A stretch of 64,000 nt of DNA from Favolaschia claudopus. Taxonomy: Eukaryota > Basidiomycota > Agaricomycetes > Agaricales > Mycenaceae. The position numbers and the translations under genes are program-made. Location: the NCBI GenBank assembly GCA_037176885.1, contig JAWWNJ010000020.1:1798001-1862000 (forward strand), given 5' to 3'. Position 1 is the first letter of the stretch; the number at the start of each line of letters is the position of its first letter. Shown piece by piece: positions 21,854 through 31,311 of the stretch. The notes beneath the pieces were generated by a model that searched no databases, was not told where the DNA came from, and was given only the letters and a program-made list of their open reading frames with translations.

Positions 21854-23044
21854 CTACGCTTCAATACCAACTTTCCGTTTCACCCATATGATCCGCAACT
21901 CCTCATCGCCGTCTTCAAATGTGTCGTAGATATCCACCGCCTTCTTGCAACATCAAAGAACGAAACAAGATCTACCTTCTCCATCCACGTCTCCAGCTCA
22001 CGCGCCCGCTTCACAGCATTCTTCAGGCGAACCGGAGAAGGAGCAATATCGACCGGATTCGCAGCAGGCGTCGGAGGGACAAGTGCGAGCTCCATGAGCT
22101 TATTGAATTGACCCATGTGGTCGGAAAGACCGCTGAGCGCAGCTGCACCACCGGAGAGACGGGGCTTTTTCACGGTTCCTGCATTGCTGTCGGCAGGTTT
22201 GCGCTTGCGTGAACCCGAAGCGGGGGTTTTCGGAGCAGACGATGGCGGGGGAACAGGCTACGGAACATATCTCAATAAATATCCAAGACGGTGATAGGTA
22301 CGTACTTCATTTTCCTTCTCCTTCTCTTGCTCATTGTCGGAGTCCTTCTCCTCAATTGACCACGTCTGGCTACGCCCGTCATCGTCCTCGTCCTCGTTAG
22401 GCTGAGAGGGAGGCTGGGACTCGTGCTGAGATTCCGGGAGAGTGACTTGTGCGAGCGCAGTACGAGGACGGAATACATGGGACCCTTTTGGAGCGGCGTC
22501 AGGCATTAGTTGGCGGAAGGTCTTGAGGTGGGTCCACCCTGCATTGCGGAAGGGTTTTGCAGCCTTGTTTCTCTTCACAAATGCATCCCAAGTGCCCGAG
22601 CTCGCAGCGTCGATGCAGGCACCTTTTTCATCGCTCCAAGTCCATCCAGAGTTGCCCATGATCTCGCAGATGACCAGGAAGAGGGCTTTGAGCTGGAATA
22701 AAACGTTAGCCAGGTCCCCGAGCAGTTCGCGGCACACACACCTTCTGAAATTTGCTCTTACAGCTTTGCCAGGTCTTCGGACCACCTTTTTCACGACTAT
22801 CTGAGTTAACCCTATGAGCCGAAGCCTTCCAGGTCGCTTCTTTGAAGTTCAAGCCATCCCCTGACTTTGACATGACTTCCAAAAGGTAGTCAAGAAGTGT
22901 CGTCTCATTCCGGCAGGTCCACACGGCATTTTCCTGTTTTTGGGGCTCATTTGATGCGCCTTGGCTGGCTAGAGCAGCGGCAGACTGGGCCAGAAGGATA
23001 GGGTCGATTACTGAGTCGTCCGGGGGCAGAGGAGGGAGGTCCAT
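21854..23044 (-). CDS. Myb/SANT-like DNA-binding protein of the Harbinger element
   Basis: Exons (minus) 22742-23044, 22306-22692, 21976-22257 and 21854-21940 give 352 residues. The N-terminal half holds the Myb/SANT-like domain: NETTLLDYLLEVMSKSG, then FKEATWKASAHRVN, KTWQSCKSKFQK, LKALFLVICEI and NSGWTWSDEKGACIDAA, with KPFRNAGWTHLKTF after it. An acidic stretch (EDEDDD, EKEKENE) and a basic GSRKRKP follow. The last intron would be only 32-35 nt with an AAG end; without it the frame ends about 20 codons later in different sequence. Partner proteins of this kind help Harbinger transposases enter the nucleus and bind TIRs. Confidence 0.75.
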
Positions 23045-23192
23045 CGCGTCGCGGGAGAATATTAACGCGAGAGGTTTTTTTCGGGACGCGGCTGGTCACA
23101 CAAAGTCACATTTCACACGAGTACTCAATAAGGAAATCAGTACCCATCAATATCCCGTATCTCGCCCGTATCTGGCAGCCGTACACACTCTT

Positions 23193-23288
23193 AGCCCTCG
23201 AAATGACCGATTTTTCCGGATTTGGCGAACCAACTGTGCACGTGTACTGCAGGTGTCATCAAGTGAAAAATCGGTCATTTCGAGGGCT
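23193..23288. repeat. Short hairpin element next to the Harbinger end
   Basis: AGCCCTCGAAATGACCGATT and its inverse enclose about 45 bp. The following TTTAATTCGCCGGAAATAGC also occurs at 18560-18598, so the region is a dispersed repeat. The Harbinger TIR ends 2 bp before it. Confidence 0.5.
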
Positions 23289-23457
23289 TTAATTCGCCGG
23301 AAATAGCCTCAGATTGCCGAGGGTTTTACTGGCCGGGGCCATCGGCTTTAATCGGTCGCCAGACCGATTTGCCATCACCCTTGGAATGGCGGGGTTGCCC
23401 AATCACCACGTACCGTTAGGGAACACTGCCACCTGATGAGTCTTTGCAGACGAAACG

Positions 23458-24377
23458 TTGCGCCCAAACGTCGTGGGTCCCCGCCCGTCTTCTCTCTCTA
23501 GCATATCACCTCTGTGGTCGTCGTCGTCGCTCAATGGCGATGACGAACAGCAATCCGAAGACGATGAAGCCGACGACTCGGACTCGGAGGACATCGCTGT
23601 CGGCACTTCCTCCACTTCCACTTCCTCCGCCACGGTGCCGCCATACAGTATTGCCAAAAAAGCGCCGTTTCGTGTTTCTGTCGACTCTCTGGAACGAGAG
23701 TTTGGAGCCGCCAACTTCCTTTCCCATCTCGAGACTTTTTTGGGCGACAACAAAATCCTTCCTCGCCGCTTTCACGACATCTCTGCTTCTTTTTCTGTCT
23801 ACAAACGAGTCGTCATCAAAATTCCCGCTGTCGTGCAGGTATCGAGCACGATCACGAATGACCCAATTCGAGCTGTACGGGAGTCCCCTTCCAGCGGTCT
23901 GAAACGCGCGAAACCAGGCCACTTTGATACCGTTCTGGCCAGGAAATCTCAACCGTCTACCCCTCCCGGACGGTTGAGTCTCGAAGGTGAGTAATATTGT
24001 ATATTGTTCAATCAATGCTAGAATAATCCCGATACTCAGGCCTATTCCCCGCTCGTGTTCGCGCTATATTCGCGCTACCCGTTGAATATGGGTTTTTCTC
24101 CACTCCGCTTGCTTACGTTGAATGGTATAAACCACTTTCACAGTTTGACACTGACCTCGGTATGTACAAAATTGCGCCTGCATTCCACAATCATACGCGC
24201 CGTGCTTCCATTATTCCCGTCACCCAGATATCTCGAAGCTGCCATCTCATTCCTCGTTTCCCTCGTCATGTTGACCGCACTCTCACTTCCGACGACATTC
24301 TGGATAAATGTCAATCTTTTTATTCGAACTGTTATCTTAGACATATTGACTTTGTATTACTTAGAGGTGTGAAATAG
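23458..24377 (+). pseudogene. C-terminal part of a Plavaka-type transposase
   Basis: Exon 23458-23986, intron 23987-24039 (GTGAGT…CTCAG), exon 24040-24377. Recognisable are VDSLEREFGAANFLSHLETF, then ASFSVYKRVVIKIP, FDTVLARK, and after the intron ARVRAIFALPVEYG, PLAYVEWYKPL, ISRSCHLIPRF and a final tyrosine-rich FYSNCYL. RVRAIF…LAYVEW followed by SCHLIP is the C-terminal signature I know from basidiomycete Plavaka (CACTA-related) transposases. The large catalytic N-terminal part is absent and the start is a Ser/Asp-rich stretch, so this is a 5'-truncated remnant. Confidence 0.6.
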
Positions 24378-25151
24378 CTGCTTAATGTCGATTATCTTCA
24401 CTATTTCGAGTCAAAAAATGAACGGGTCCCTTGAATGGACTTCAAGTCCTGTTTAAGCGCCCATAAGCGCCCATATCACCTGACTTATACCCACGTTTCC
24501 GGGTTCGACAATCGTTGAGAGGAACCTGCTATATCTTGAGTAGTAATTTTCTCAACACTTGAAAACCGCTCGAGATTACTCAGATTTCTCTATTACTCAG
24601 ACCGTTGACAATATACGAAGATATAGGCCACATACACTATGTAGTATATGTTGTTTTCAACCTCAATACAGAGTATCTGTTGCCATCTGTAGCCGCTCCG
24701 GTCAGCTACAAGATGCTACGTCGTGCTACAGATGCAACTGGGCGGCTACAGAGGCTACAGATTTTGCCTCCTGGCTATGTCGATTTTGCTTTTTCCTGAT
24801 GAAACTTGCCATGTTCGGTCTCCGGAGTCCGCCGATCTGGCCGAGAGCGGCATCACAGAATCTGTGATCAAATCACACGACCAGCGTGATAGTTCCTTAA
24901 GGCCATGTGCCTATGATCGATTTATTGGGCTTCATCGGCTCGTTGAAATTCTACAAATCATGCACCATGACCACCGTTCAAAAAAACTTGGATACGGCCA
25001 ACTTTTGACCCACTCGGATCACTAAACAGGGCCTGCCGGCCGATCTGCTCGAGGGAATACGCTCTTTTTGGAGTCGTGGGAAGTGGTTCACGATTCTGCT
25101 GTTTTTGATTGTCCACGACTGTACCCCGAAGCTTCCCTTGGTCTATTTCCA
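24378..25151. other. No gene recognised; upstream region of the Zn2Cys6 gene
   Basis: AAGCGCCCAT is repeated in tandem near 24457. The frame of the following gene is open for about 28 codons before its ATG, so an earlier exon is possible, but no clear start was found. Nothing else is seen. Confidence 0.35.
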
Positions 25152-26145
25152 ATGGTCCCTCATTCATATTTTGATCCCCATATCTCCAGCAGCGACTCAC
25201 AGGATTCTGCGGGCTATGACCGAATTGGAACTCCACCTCTTATCTGGCCAGCGCAGCAGGGAAGGCGCCCGTCGGAGACGCGCATCACCCAGCCGCCGCC
25301 AATAATGGGCAGTGAAAACATCAATGACTTACCTTCGCCTTCTCTCTACTCGAATCTCCACCTTGTAAACCTCTCCCTTCGCCGCAGGCAATCAGCTGTA
25401 CGGGTCTTTCACTTTCTCATTTACGAATCTGAAATGAACCATTCACAGTTTGGACATAGCTATGACGGAATTACTCCTCCGTCGACCGGAATGTCAGTTG
25501 AAAACCAACCCATCAATTCCTCGTCCAACTACGGAAATCTCTCAAACTCGTATTCGTCCCCTGGCCTCTCCACTTTATATGGGTTGGACCTATACAGTGA
25601 CGGGTCAAGCATGAGCTCCTCTCCCCATATATTCAACCGAAACCTCGATGGTTCATTCAACGAGGTAGGCTTGAGCTCGGAGTGTTTGGCGACGACAAGA
25701 CCCTCGCTGCCCACGTACGCATGGAACGCAAGCAAATTAGGACCTGGGCGTCCTTCTTCTTCATCTGCATTTTACGAACACACGTCCGGGCAATTGCCCG
25801 CTAGTCAAGGTCATCACCAGTGGCCAAACCATGACACCCGGACGGATGGCGTAAAGAAACAATTACTCGCCTGTTTATTTTGCCGAGAGCGTAAGATTGG
25901 ATGCACTCGACCACCAGAAGACGTGCCAGACCAGACCTGCAAGTGAGTAGTGACCCATGTTTGCTTCGAAAATTGCTTGATGGTTTTACAGCCAGTGTGC
26001 TCGTCGCAAGCGTACTTGTGTATACCCAACCAAAAGTCGTAGAGGTCAACACATTCGCAATCGAATGAGTTCGAGGAAACTCCTTCCGCTAGCCGCAAAA
26101 ACAACCCCTGGAAGCGATCGAAGACGGAGCGAGAGCGATGGGTGA
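25152..26145 (+). CDS. Zn2Cys6 fungal-type transcription factor, C-terminal cluster
   Basis: Exons 25152-25942 and 25992-26145 (intron 49 nt, GTGAGT…TTACAG) give 314 residues. The zinc cluster is near the C-terminus: ACLFCRERKIGC, then 11 residues, then CNQCARRKRTC, i.e. C-x2-C-x6-C-x11-C-x2-C-x6-C, with all six cysteines present. The intron interrupts the codon just after the fourth cysteine. The first 250 residues are Ser/Pro/Asn-rich and look disordered (activation-type). A basic tail follows (SRRGQHIRNRMSSRK). Such proteins bind CGG-type sites in the nucleus. No fungal-specific middle homology region is seen. The start could lie farther upstream. Confidence 0.75.
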
Positions 26146-26680
26146 TTTGGACGTCCAGATCACGGTTCGGCGAGGTGTTTGGTTTAACACATGATTGAAT
26201 GTCACATACAGCAATCCACCGCTCACTGATACATCACCGGTCAATGATACACCTGTTCACGAGCCATCCTCAACCTTGCTCTGGCCCACATAGGTGGAAC
26301 ATGCCAATTTGGTCATTTCACCGCCTCACACCGGAGTTTGAAGCAAATGATTCGCCGTGAGAATGTTGCGGAAACAGCATATGTTTGCGGAATAATAAAT
26401 ATTAGCCAGCAATTATTTCCCTAGTACATAAACAAAATTTCAGCAGCATTCCAACCCGAGACTTGTCCATTTTTTTTTTTTTGGTTTTTTGACGCGCTTC
26501 CCGCGCTCCGGCGGACACCGAGCGGAAAAAAAAAGTGACGCGTCGCCCAACGCGACCCTCTGCTTTCACTATCCGCTGACTATGGGCACATCTGATCCGA
26601 CTTATGCTCGTTGCACCTGTTCAAAGTGTATGCGGCAGGACTCCAACGGCGTCTGGCAACTGCGACCTGTTAGTTACCAA
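26146..26680. other. No gene; possible TE N-terminal fragment
   Basis: T-rich run at about 26469. Between 26580 and 26680 a frame reads YARCTCSKCMRQDSNGVWQLR, a C-x-C-x2-C start like those of fungal Plavaka/KDZ proteins, cut off by the hAT sequence. Too short to assign. Confidence 0.3.
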
Positions 26681-26784
26681 AAACGGCACCTCGAGGTGAT
26701 GCCAGCTTGCCTTGGCTCGGCTCCCAAAACAGACATTGTGACATTTCCGACAGGGTCACTAAGTGACTCACGCGTCCACCACAG

Positions 26785-26908
26785 TCCTAGTGAGTGTATA
26801 CACTCGGAGGAATGCACGTGGGAGTCATCACCGTGACTCATCGCCTCTTTTTCTTCCACCACCACCACCGGGCGCGTTCCTTCGCCCGTGCTCTCGTTTT
26901 TTAGTTCT
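26785..26908 (+). repeat. Ngaro split direct repeat A1
   Basis: 124 bp identical to A2. It opens with a palindrome around GTGAGTGTATACACTC, bounded by TCCT and AGGA. It contains a CT-rich stretch and leads straight into the first ORF 14 bp later, so it probably includes the promoter. Confidence 0.85.
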
Positions 26909-26921
26909 TTTCTCTTCCCCA

Positions 26922-27833
26922 ATGGCCAACGACGACCCCTCGCCCTTCAGTGAGGCTCAGCTGGCCGCACTTACGGCCATTGTGACCCGGGCCATTGCCG
27001 ACAGCTCCGCCAACCCTTCGGGCGGCTCCGGCGCGTCATCCTCGTCGAACGCAGCGAACGGCAGCGGAAATGTTACGGTCCCCACTACCAATGCCGCCGG
27101 TGAGCTTGACAATTTCGCTTCCGCCTCCTTTCGGTCCCCCACGATGTGGTACCGCCGCGTCAAGCTGGCGCACATCGACGCCATTGTGAATGGCACCTTC
27201 GAAGCCGACGACCTCCCCAAGCTCTCCTCCATCGCCGCCGCTGCCCCCGCTGCCCCCGTGCCCATCCTCTTCCACCCGACTTCTGGTGTTGCCGCCCCGG
27301 AACAACCAGAGGAAGCCCTTGATGCGGGTCTTCCCCGCGCATGGGTCAAGGCATTCCCCTCCTTACCCCCGCTCCTTGATGCCTGGTCGACCTACACCGG
27401 CATCCGCTCCCTCATTGACACCACCAACGGTGGTGTTGCTGCCGCCCTTTCCATCTACACCAGCCAGCTCATGGATTTCACCACACAGTATGAGTGGTCC
27501 GCAGTCTTGCGTTACCATTACGAATTTATTCGTGTGCGCATGGCGGAGAATTTTCTCCCCACGCGCTGGGTGACGCCCGATCAGGGCCTCGTCTCCACCA
27601 GGTTGGTTCGCTACCCACTGCCCCCACCATTCTCCTCCAAGCGCAAACGCGACCTCGCTGAGCGCCTTTCCGAACCCAGCGCCCCTGCATCCCGTCCGAA
27701 GGTTGATGAGACCTGCTACAAGTTTCAGGATGCCGCTGGTTGTCGCATGGGCGACAAGTGCTCTCGCCGCCACGTCTGCATTGCGTGTCAGGGCGCCCAC
27801 CCCGCACATGCTTGCCCTCAGAAGCGGAAGTAG
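26922..27833 (+). CDS. Ngaro gag-like protein with CCCH zinc motif
   Basis: 303 residues from the ATG at 26922. The N-terminal part is Ala/Ser/Gly-rich; a helical middle (TGIRSLIDTTNGGVAAAL, then ALSIYTSQLMDFTTQYEW and YEFIRVRMAENF) follows. Near the C-terminus are FSSKRKRDLAERL and a cysteine/histidine cluster CYKFQDAAGCRMGDKCSRRH (CCCH-like), then CIACQGAHPAHAC. Such a protein is expected to package element RNA. It is followed after 138 bp by the RT frame. No stop or frameshift is seen. Confidence 0.75.
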   Translation: MANDDPSPFSEAQLAALTAIVTRAIADSSANPSGGSGASSSSNAANGSGNVTVPTTNAAGELDNFASASFRSPTMWYRRVKLAHIDAIVNGTFEADDLPKLSSIAAAAPAAPVPILFHPTSGVAAPEQPEEALDAGLPRAWVKAFPSLPPLLDAWSTYTGIRSLIDTTNGGVAAALSIYTSQLMDFTTQYEWSAVLRYHYEFIRVRMAENFLPTRWVTPDQGLVSTRLVRYPLPPPFSSKRKRDLAERLSEPSAPASRPKVDETCYKFQDAAGCRMGDKCSRRHVCIACQGAHPAHACPQKRK

Positions 27834-27971
27834 GATGTTTGGGGCACGCCGACCGAGTCCGGCCTCTGCCCCACTCCGACCAACCCTTCGGTTCCTCTTT
27901 GTCCACTGGCTCCTCGCACCGCACCCTCTCTATCACCCCTCTTGCATACTGCTCATCTCTCTGCCCATCTA

Positions 27972-29939
27972 ATGCCTCCTCCCCCTGCCCGTCCTAATAC
28001 ACACATCACATTCCCAGTTGCCCCTACCTCCGGTCCTCGTGTTACTAGCTCCCTTAATCCCGCTATGCTATCTTTCTTACTTCAGGATTATCCTGATCCC
28101 TCCTTCGTACAACACCTACATAATATCTGTACCTATGGTGCGTCAATTGGATACACCGGCCCCCGAGTGGGCCGCGCCTTCTCACGGAATCTGCCTGCCA
28201 CACCGTCCGAGCACGCTGTAACCGCTGCAGATATTCTGGCAAACTTTTCTCTGGGTGAGCTTCGCCGTGTCGACTCCCTCCCCGTTCATGAGCAGCACCG
28301 GGTCGTTTACTCACCTGTGGGCACTGTCCCCAAAGCCGATGGTGGTTGGCGCACTGTCCACCACCTCTCTTATCCTCGTGGCTCGTCTATCAACGATAGC
28401 ATTTCCTCTGACGCAGTGACACTCTCCTACACCTCGCTTGACACCTTCTTTGACCGCCTCCGCCGACTTGGTCCTGGCGCTCTCCTCTGGAAGATCGACC
28501 TGCGGCGTGCGTTCCGCCACATTGTAGTATGCCCAGACGACTCTCTGCTGTATGGCTTCTACTTCGACGGTGTTGGTTACATTGACGTTCGCCTACCATT
28601 CGGATCCCGCTCATCACCCTTCACTTTCAACTTGTTTGCGGAGGCCCTGCACTGGATCTCGGAGCGTATGGGCGCCCCCCTTGACCACTTCCTCGACGAC
28701 TTCTTTGGTGCTCGCGCAGCAGGCGAGTATGACCTTGCAGAGCGCGACCGTGCAATTTTCCGCGCAATCTGCGATGCAACTGGTTTCTCTGCCCATCCAG
28801 TTGGGAAGGCAGGGAAGGACATTCCTCCATCTACCCGCGGTGTTATCCTAGGGATTGAGATCGACACTGTTGCCTTCACAGTGGCTCTCCCTGCCGAGAA
28901 GCTGCAGCGCACCATGGCTACTCTCAAGTCCCTTCTAGCCGGAGCGTCAGCTACCCTCTTGGACCTCCAGTCCATTGCTGGCCTTCTGCAGTTTGCAACA
29001 AAGGTCCTGCCTGCGGGGCGCGCTTTCATCCGTCGTGTGTACAATGCGCTGTCCCATTTCCCATCCTTTGGCCGGCGTCGCATCCCGAGAGGTGCACGCC
29101 GTGATTTGGAATGGTGGGCTCGTCTTCTTCCGACTTGGAACGGTATCCAGTCCCTACATCCTCACCGCCCGGGCGTGGTTATCTTTACTGACGCCAGTGG
29201 GTCTTCCTCGAAAGGAATTGGCGGTCATCTTGGGCCCCGGGAGGCACCTATCGATTTTTTTGCGACGCGAGTACCCAGGCGGCACCGGGGAAAGTCTATC
29301 CTTTTCAAGGAGCTGTGGGCCGTGCTCCACGCTCTTCGTATTTGGGCATCTCCAGCCTGGGCCGGGTCCCGGGTCTTACTTCGGGTTGACAACACCGGCG
29401 GCGTGGCTGGTTTGAATGGAGGTTCTATTCGGGAGGTGCCTGCACAGGCGCTCTTGAGGGAGATCTTCCTTCTTGCGCTATCTTTCGGCTTTTCCATCTC
29501 CTGCGTGTGGGTTTCCTCTGAACAGAACTACCTTGCTGACGCACTCTCTCGTTTTGACATGCCACGTCTTCACCCATTGTTACCTCAATTCTTCGCCTCA
29601 CAGCACACTCCCTTCCCCCACCTCCCGCCGGATGGCCTGAACGGGTCGATCAACCACCGCTCGTCGCCTACTTCCTCTGGCACGGCCTCGCTGCCTCCAC
29701 CCGCGGCGTCAACCAGACGGCTTGCAACTCCTTCGAGTCTTTCTGCATGCGAAAATACGGTGCTGACGGTGCCTCTCCATACCCCGCCTCAGAAGCCCAC
29801 CTTCTCGAATGGGCGGCCTCCCTCCCTCCGGGCTGCAGTGCGAAAACAATCAAGCGCTACATTGGTGCCCTCAAGTCCTTCCATACTGACCTCGGATACG
29901 AATCCCGCCCCTTTGAATCACGCGTTCTCGAGCGTGTGA
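27972..29939 (+). CDS. Ngaro reverse transcriptase-RNase H
   Basis: 656 residues from the ATG at 27972. RT motifs: PKADGGWRTVHHLSYPRGSS, LLWKIDLRRAFRHI, the substrate loop LPFGSRSSPFTFNLF, and the catalytic DHFLDDFFGA (xDD box). RNase H follows: VVIFTDASGSSSKGIGG, KELWAVLHALRIW and LLRVDNTGG, with a final LADALSRF. After about 29640 this frame is low complexity while the +2 frame starts to encode the recombinase, so the two ORFs overlap. The enzyme copies element RNA to cDNA in DIRS/Ngaro elements. Confidence 0.85.
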   Translation: MPPPPARPNTHITFPVAPTSGPRVTSSLNPAMLSFLLQDYPDPSFVQHLHNICTYGASIGYTGPRVGRAFSRNLPATPSEHAVTAADILANFSLGELRRVDSLPVHEQHRVVYSPVGTVPKADGGWRTVHHLSYPRGSSINDSISSDAVTLSYTSLDTFFDRLRRLGPGALLWKIDLRRAFRHIVVCPDDSLLYGFYFDGVGYIDVRLPFGSRSSPFTFNLFAEALHWISERMGAPLDHFLDDFFGARAAGEYDLAERDRAIFRAICDATGFSAHPVGKAGKDIPPSTRGVILGIEIDTVAFTVALPAEKLQRTMATLKSLLAGASATLLDLQSIAGLLQFATKVLPAGRAFIRRVYNALSHFPSFGRRRIPRGARRDLEWWARLLPTWNGIQSLHPHRPGVVIFTDASGSSSKGIGGHLGPREAPIDFFATRVPRRHRGKSILFKELWAVLHALRIWASPAWAGSRVLLRVDNTGGVAGLNGGSIREVPAQALLREIFLLALSFGFSISCVWVSSEQNYLADALSRFDMPRLHPLLPQFFASQHTPFPHLPPDGLNGSINHRSSPTSSGTASLPPPAASTRRLATPSSLSACENTVLTVPLHTPPQKPTFSNGRPPSLRAAVRKQSSATLVPSSPSILTSDTNPAPLNHAFSSV

Positions 29940-30616
29940 TTCGTGGTATACGCCGGGTGTACGGGGATGCAGAACGTAAGGAGCGACTTCCTATTACGCA
30001 GCCCGTCCTAGCCCAGATTATTGCCTCCCTCTCCAACCCTATCTCCCTTCCGCGGGGTGTTTCTCGTGAGCTAGCCGAGACTCTCCGAGTTGCCTACGCC
30101 CTGGCCTTCGCAGGTTTTCTTCGCTGCGGCGAGACCACCTACGACTCTTTCGATGGTGCTTTCAACCTCAAGCGCCGTGACATCATCATTCAAAACGACG
30201 AGTACCTCACCGTTGACCTCCCGGCCTCAAAAACCGACCCCTTCCGCGCTGGGGTGCGCATCACTATCGCAAAAACTGGCTTGCCCACCTGTGCCTACAC
30301 CCTCCTCCGCGCCCACCTTAATAAGCCGGGCAAGCCCGACGACCCGCTGTTTGTGGGCCGGCGTACTCGCGATGGATATTCGGGCCATAGTTTCCGCCGT
30401 GGCGCTGCCACTTGGGCTCGACTCATCGGTCTCTCCGACCTTGACATTCAGCGCCTGGGCCGTTGGACTTCTGACTGCTTCAAACTATACATTGACACGC
30501 CACCTGATGTCATTGTGGGGTTGAGTAAACGCCTTCTCTCCGACCCCCCACTTATTCAACCAACCTCCATGGTTGTCGCCCCGGGATTGGTTTGGCGCGG
30601 CGACGATGCCCTCTAG
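29747..30616 (+). CDS. Ngaro tyrosine recombinase
   Basis: 289 residues from this point; the frame is open and similar in style back to about 29640, overlapping the RT frame by up to 300 bp. Catalytic residues are all visible: Arg in FAGFLRCGETTY, His and Arg in GHSFRRGAATWARL, and the Tyr nucleophile in LGRWTSDCFKLYI. The N-terminal SAM-like helices are in AKTIKRYIGALKSFHTDLGY. It should integrate circular element DNA without target duplication, matching the junctions seen. How it is translated (own start or frameshift) is open. Confidence 0.85.
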   Translation: MRKYGADGASPYPASEAHLLEWAASLPPGCSAKTIKRYIGALKSFHTDLGYESRPFESRVLERVIRGIRRVYGDAERKERLPITQPVLAQIIASLSNPISLPRGVSRELAETLRVAYALAFAGFLRCGETTYDSFDGAFNLKRRDIIIQNDEYLTVDLPASKTDPFRAGVRITIAKTGLPTCAYTLLRAHLNKPGKPDDPLFVGRRTRDGYSGHSFRRGAATWARLIGLSDLDIQRLGRWTSDCFKLYIDTPPDVIVGLSKRLLSDPPLIQPTSMVVAPGLVWRGDDAL

Positions 30617-30703
30617 CCGCACCCCTTTTCTTGCTCTCTTGGCCTCAGCTCACCCTCCTCGCTGTCCCGGCAACCCCTCCTCCCTCGGGCTGCCTTGTCT
30701 TCC

Positions 30704-30753
30704 TGGGTTCCGGCCCGAGAGCGCTCGCTGCGAGGTCACATCACCCTCACCGC
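30704..30753 (+). repeat. Ngaro split direct repeat B1
   Basis: 50 bp, TGGGTTCCGGCCCGAGAGCG at the start, identical to B2. It contains the hairpin GAGAGCGCTCGC. Confidence 0.8.
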
Positions 30754-30807
30754 AATCATAAATATACCATCCTTTTTCCTCCCTCCCTTAGCACGAGCTC
30801 GCAGCAT

Positions 30808-30931
30808 TCCTAGTGAGTGTATACACTCGGAGGAATGCACGTGGGAGTCATCACCGTGACTCATCGCCTCTTTTTCTTCCACCACCACCACCGGGCGCGT
30901 TCCTTCGCCCGTGCTCTCGTTTTTTAGTTCT
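30808..30931 (+). repeat. Ngaro split direct repeat A2
   Basis: Identical 124-bp partner of A1, including the palindrome around TGAGTGTATACACTC. It lies between B1 and B2. Confidence 0.85.
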
Positions 30932-31006
30932 CCCACCCACCTCCCATTTACATTGCATGTACATCGTATTTAGTTTTTGTAGTTTCGTGCAGCTTCGCGC
31001 CGACTT

Positions 31007-31056
31007 TGGGTTCCGGCCCGAGAGCGCTCGCTGCGAGGTCACATCACCCTCACCGC
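31007..31056 (+). repeat. Ngaro split direct repeat B2
   Basis: Identical 50-bp partner of B1; marks the right end of the element. hAT sequence (CTCCTCCTCCCGCTCACTGG) resumes directly after it. Confidence 0.8.
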
Positions 31057-31311
31057 CTCCTCCTCCCGCTCACTGGCTAGGGCGTCCTTCGCGTGAATTG
31101 GTTCTCCTACGCTTTGTCTTGACCTCGCTTGGCATCGACGTCACCGATTGACAAGACGAGAAACGCCCCACAGAGGTGGAAATATGACGCAAAGGTGGCG
31201 GATAGTGCATTGGCGCACTCAGGGTCCAAGGTACGCGCGATAGATACTACAAAAATGTTATATAAGTCTTTGCAATTACTACTCCATTCAAATTTTCTTC
31301 TTGTGAGCCCA

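Larger units (their letters stand above)
20371..23190. mobile_element. Complete PIF/Harbinger transposon, 2,820 bp
   Basis: The first 67 bp (starting GAGTGTGTACGGCTGCCAGA) and the last 67 bp in reverse complement are identical. The flanks are GTA and TTA, close to the 3-bp TWA duplication of the superfamily. Inside are two convergent genes, a DDE transposase (+) and a Myb/SANT-like protein (-), whose stops are 15 bp apart. Identical TIRs and two open spliced frames suggest a recent and possibly autonomous element. Confidence 0.85.
26785..31056 (+). mobile_element. Intact Ngaro/DIRS-type tyrosine-recombinase retrotransposon
   Basis: Layout is A1 (26785-26908), ORFs, B1 (30704-30753), A2 (30808-30931), B2 (31007-31056). 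A1/A2 (124 bp) and B1/B2 (50 bp) are identical pairs, the split direct repeat plan of Ngaro- and PAT-like elements. It encodes a gag-like protein, RT-RNase H and a tyrosine recombinase. There are no LTRs and no target duplication: flanks join at a TCCT/CCTCC tract in the hAT 5' region (compare 15350). Identical repeats and open frames indicate recent insertion. Confidence 0.85.

Noticed and set aside
27190..29497. Many minus-strand frames opposite the Ngaro ORFs
   Set aside because: GC-rich coding sequence leaves open antisense frames; the sense frames carry all the motifs.
29225..29497. Antisense frame across RNase H
   Set aside because: No motif, shadow of the RT-RNase H gene.
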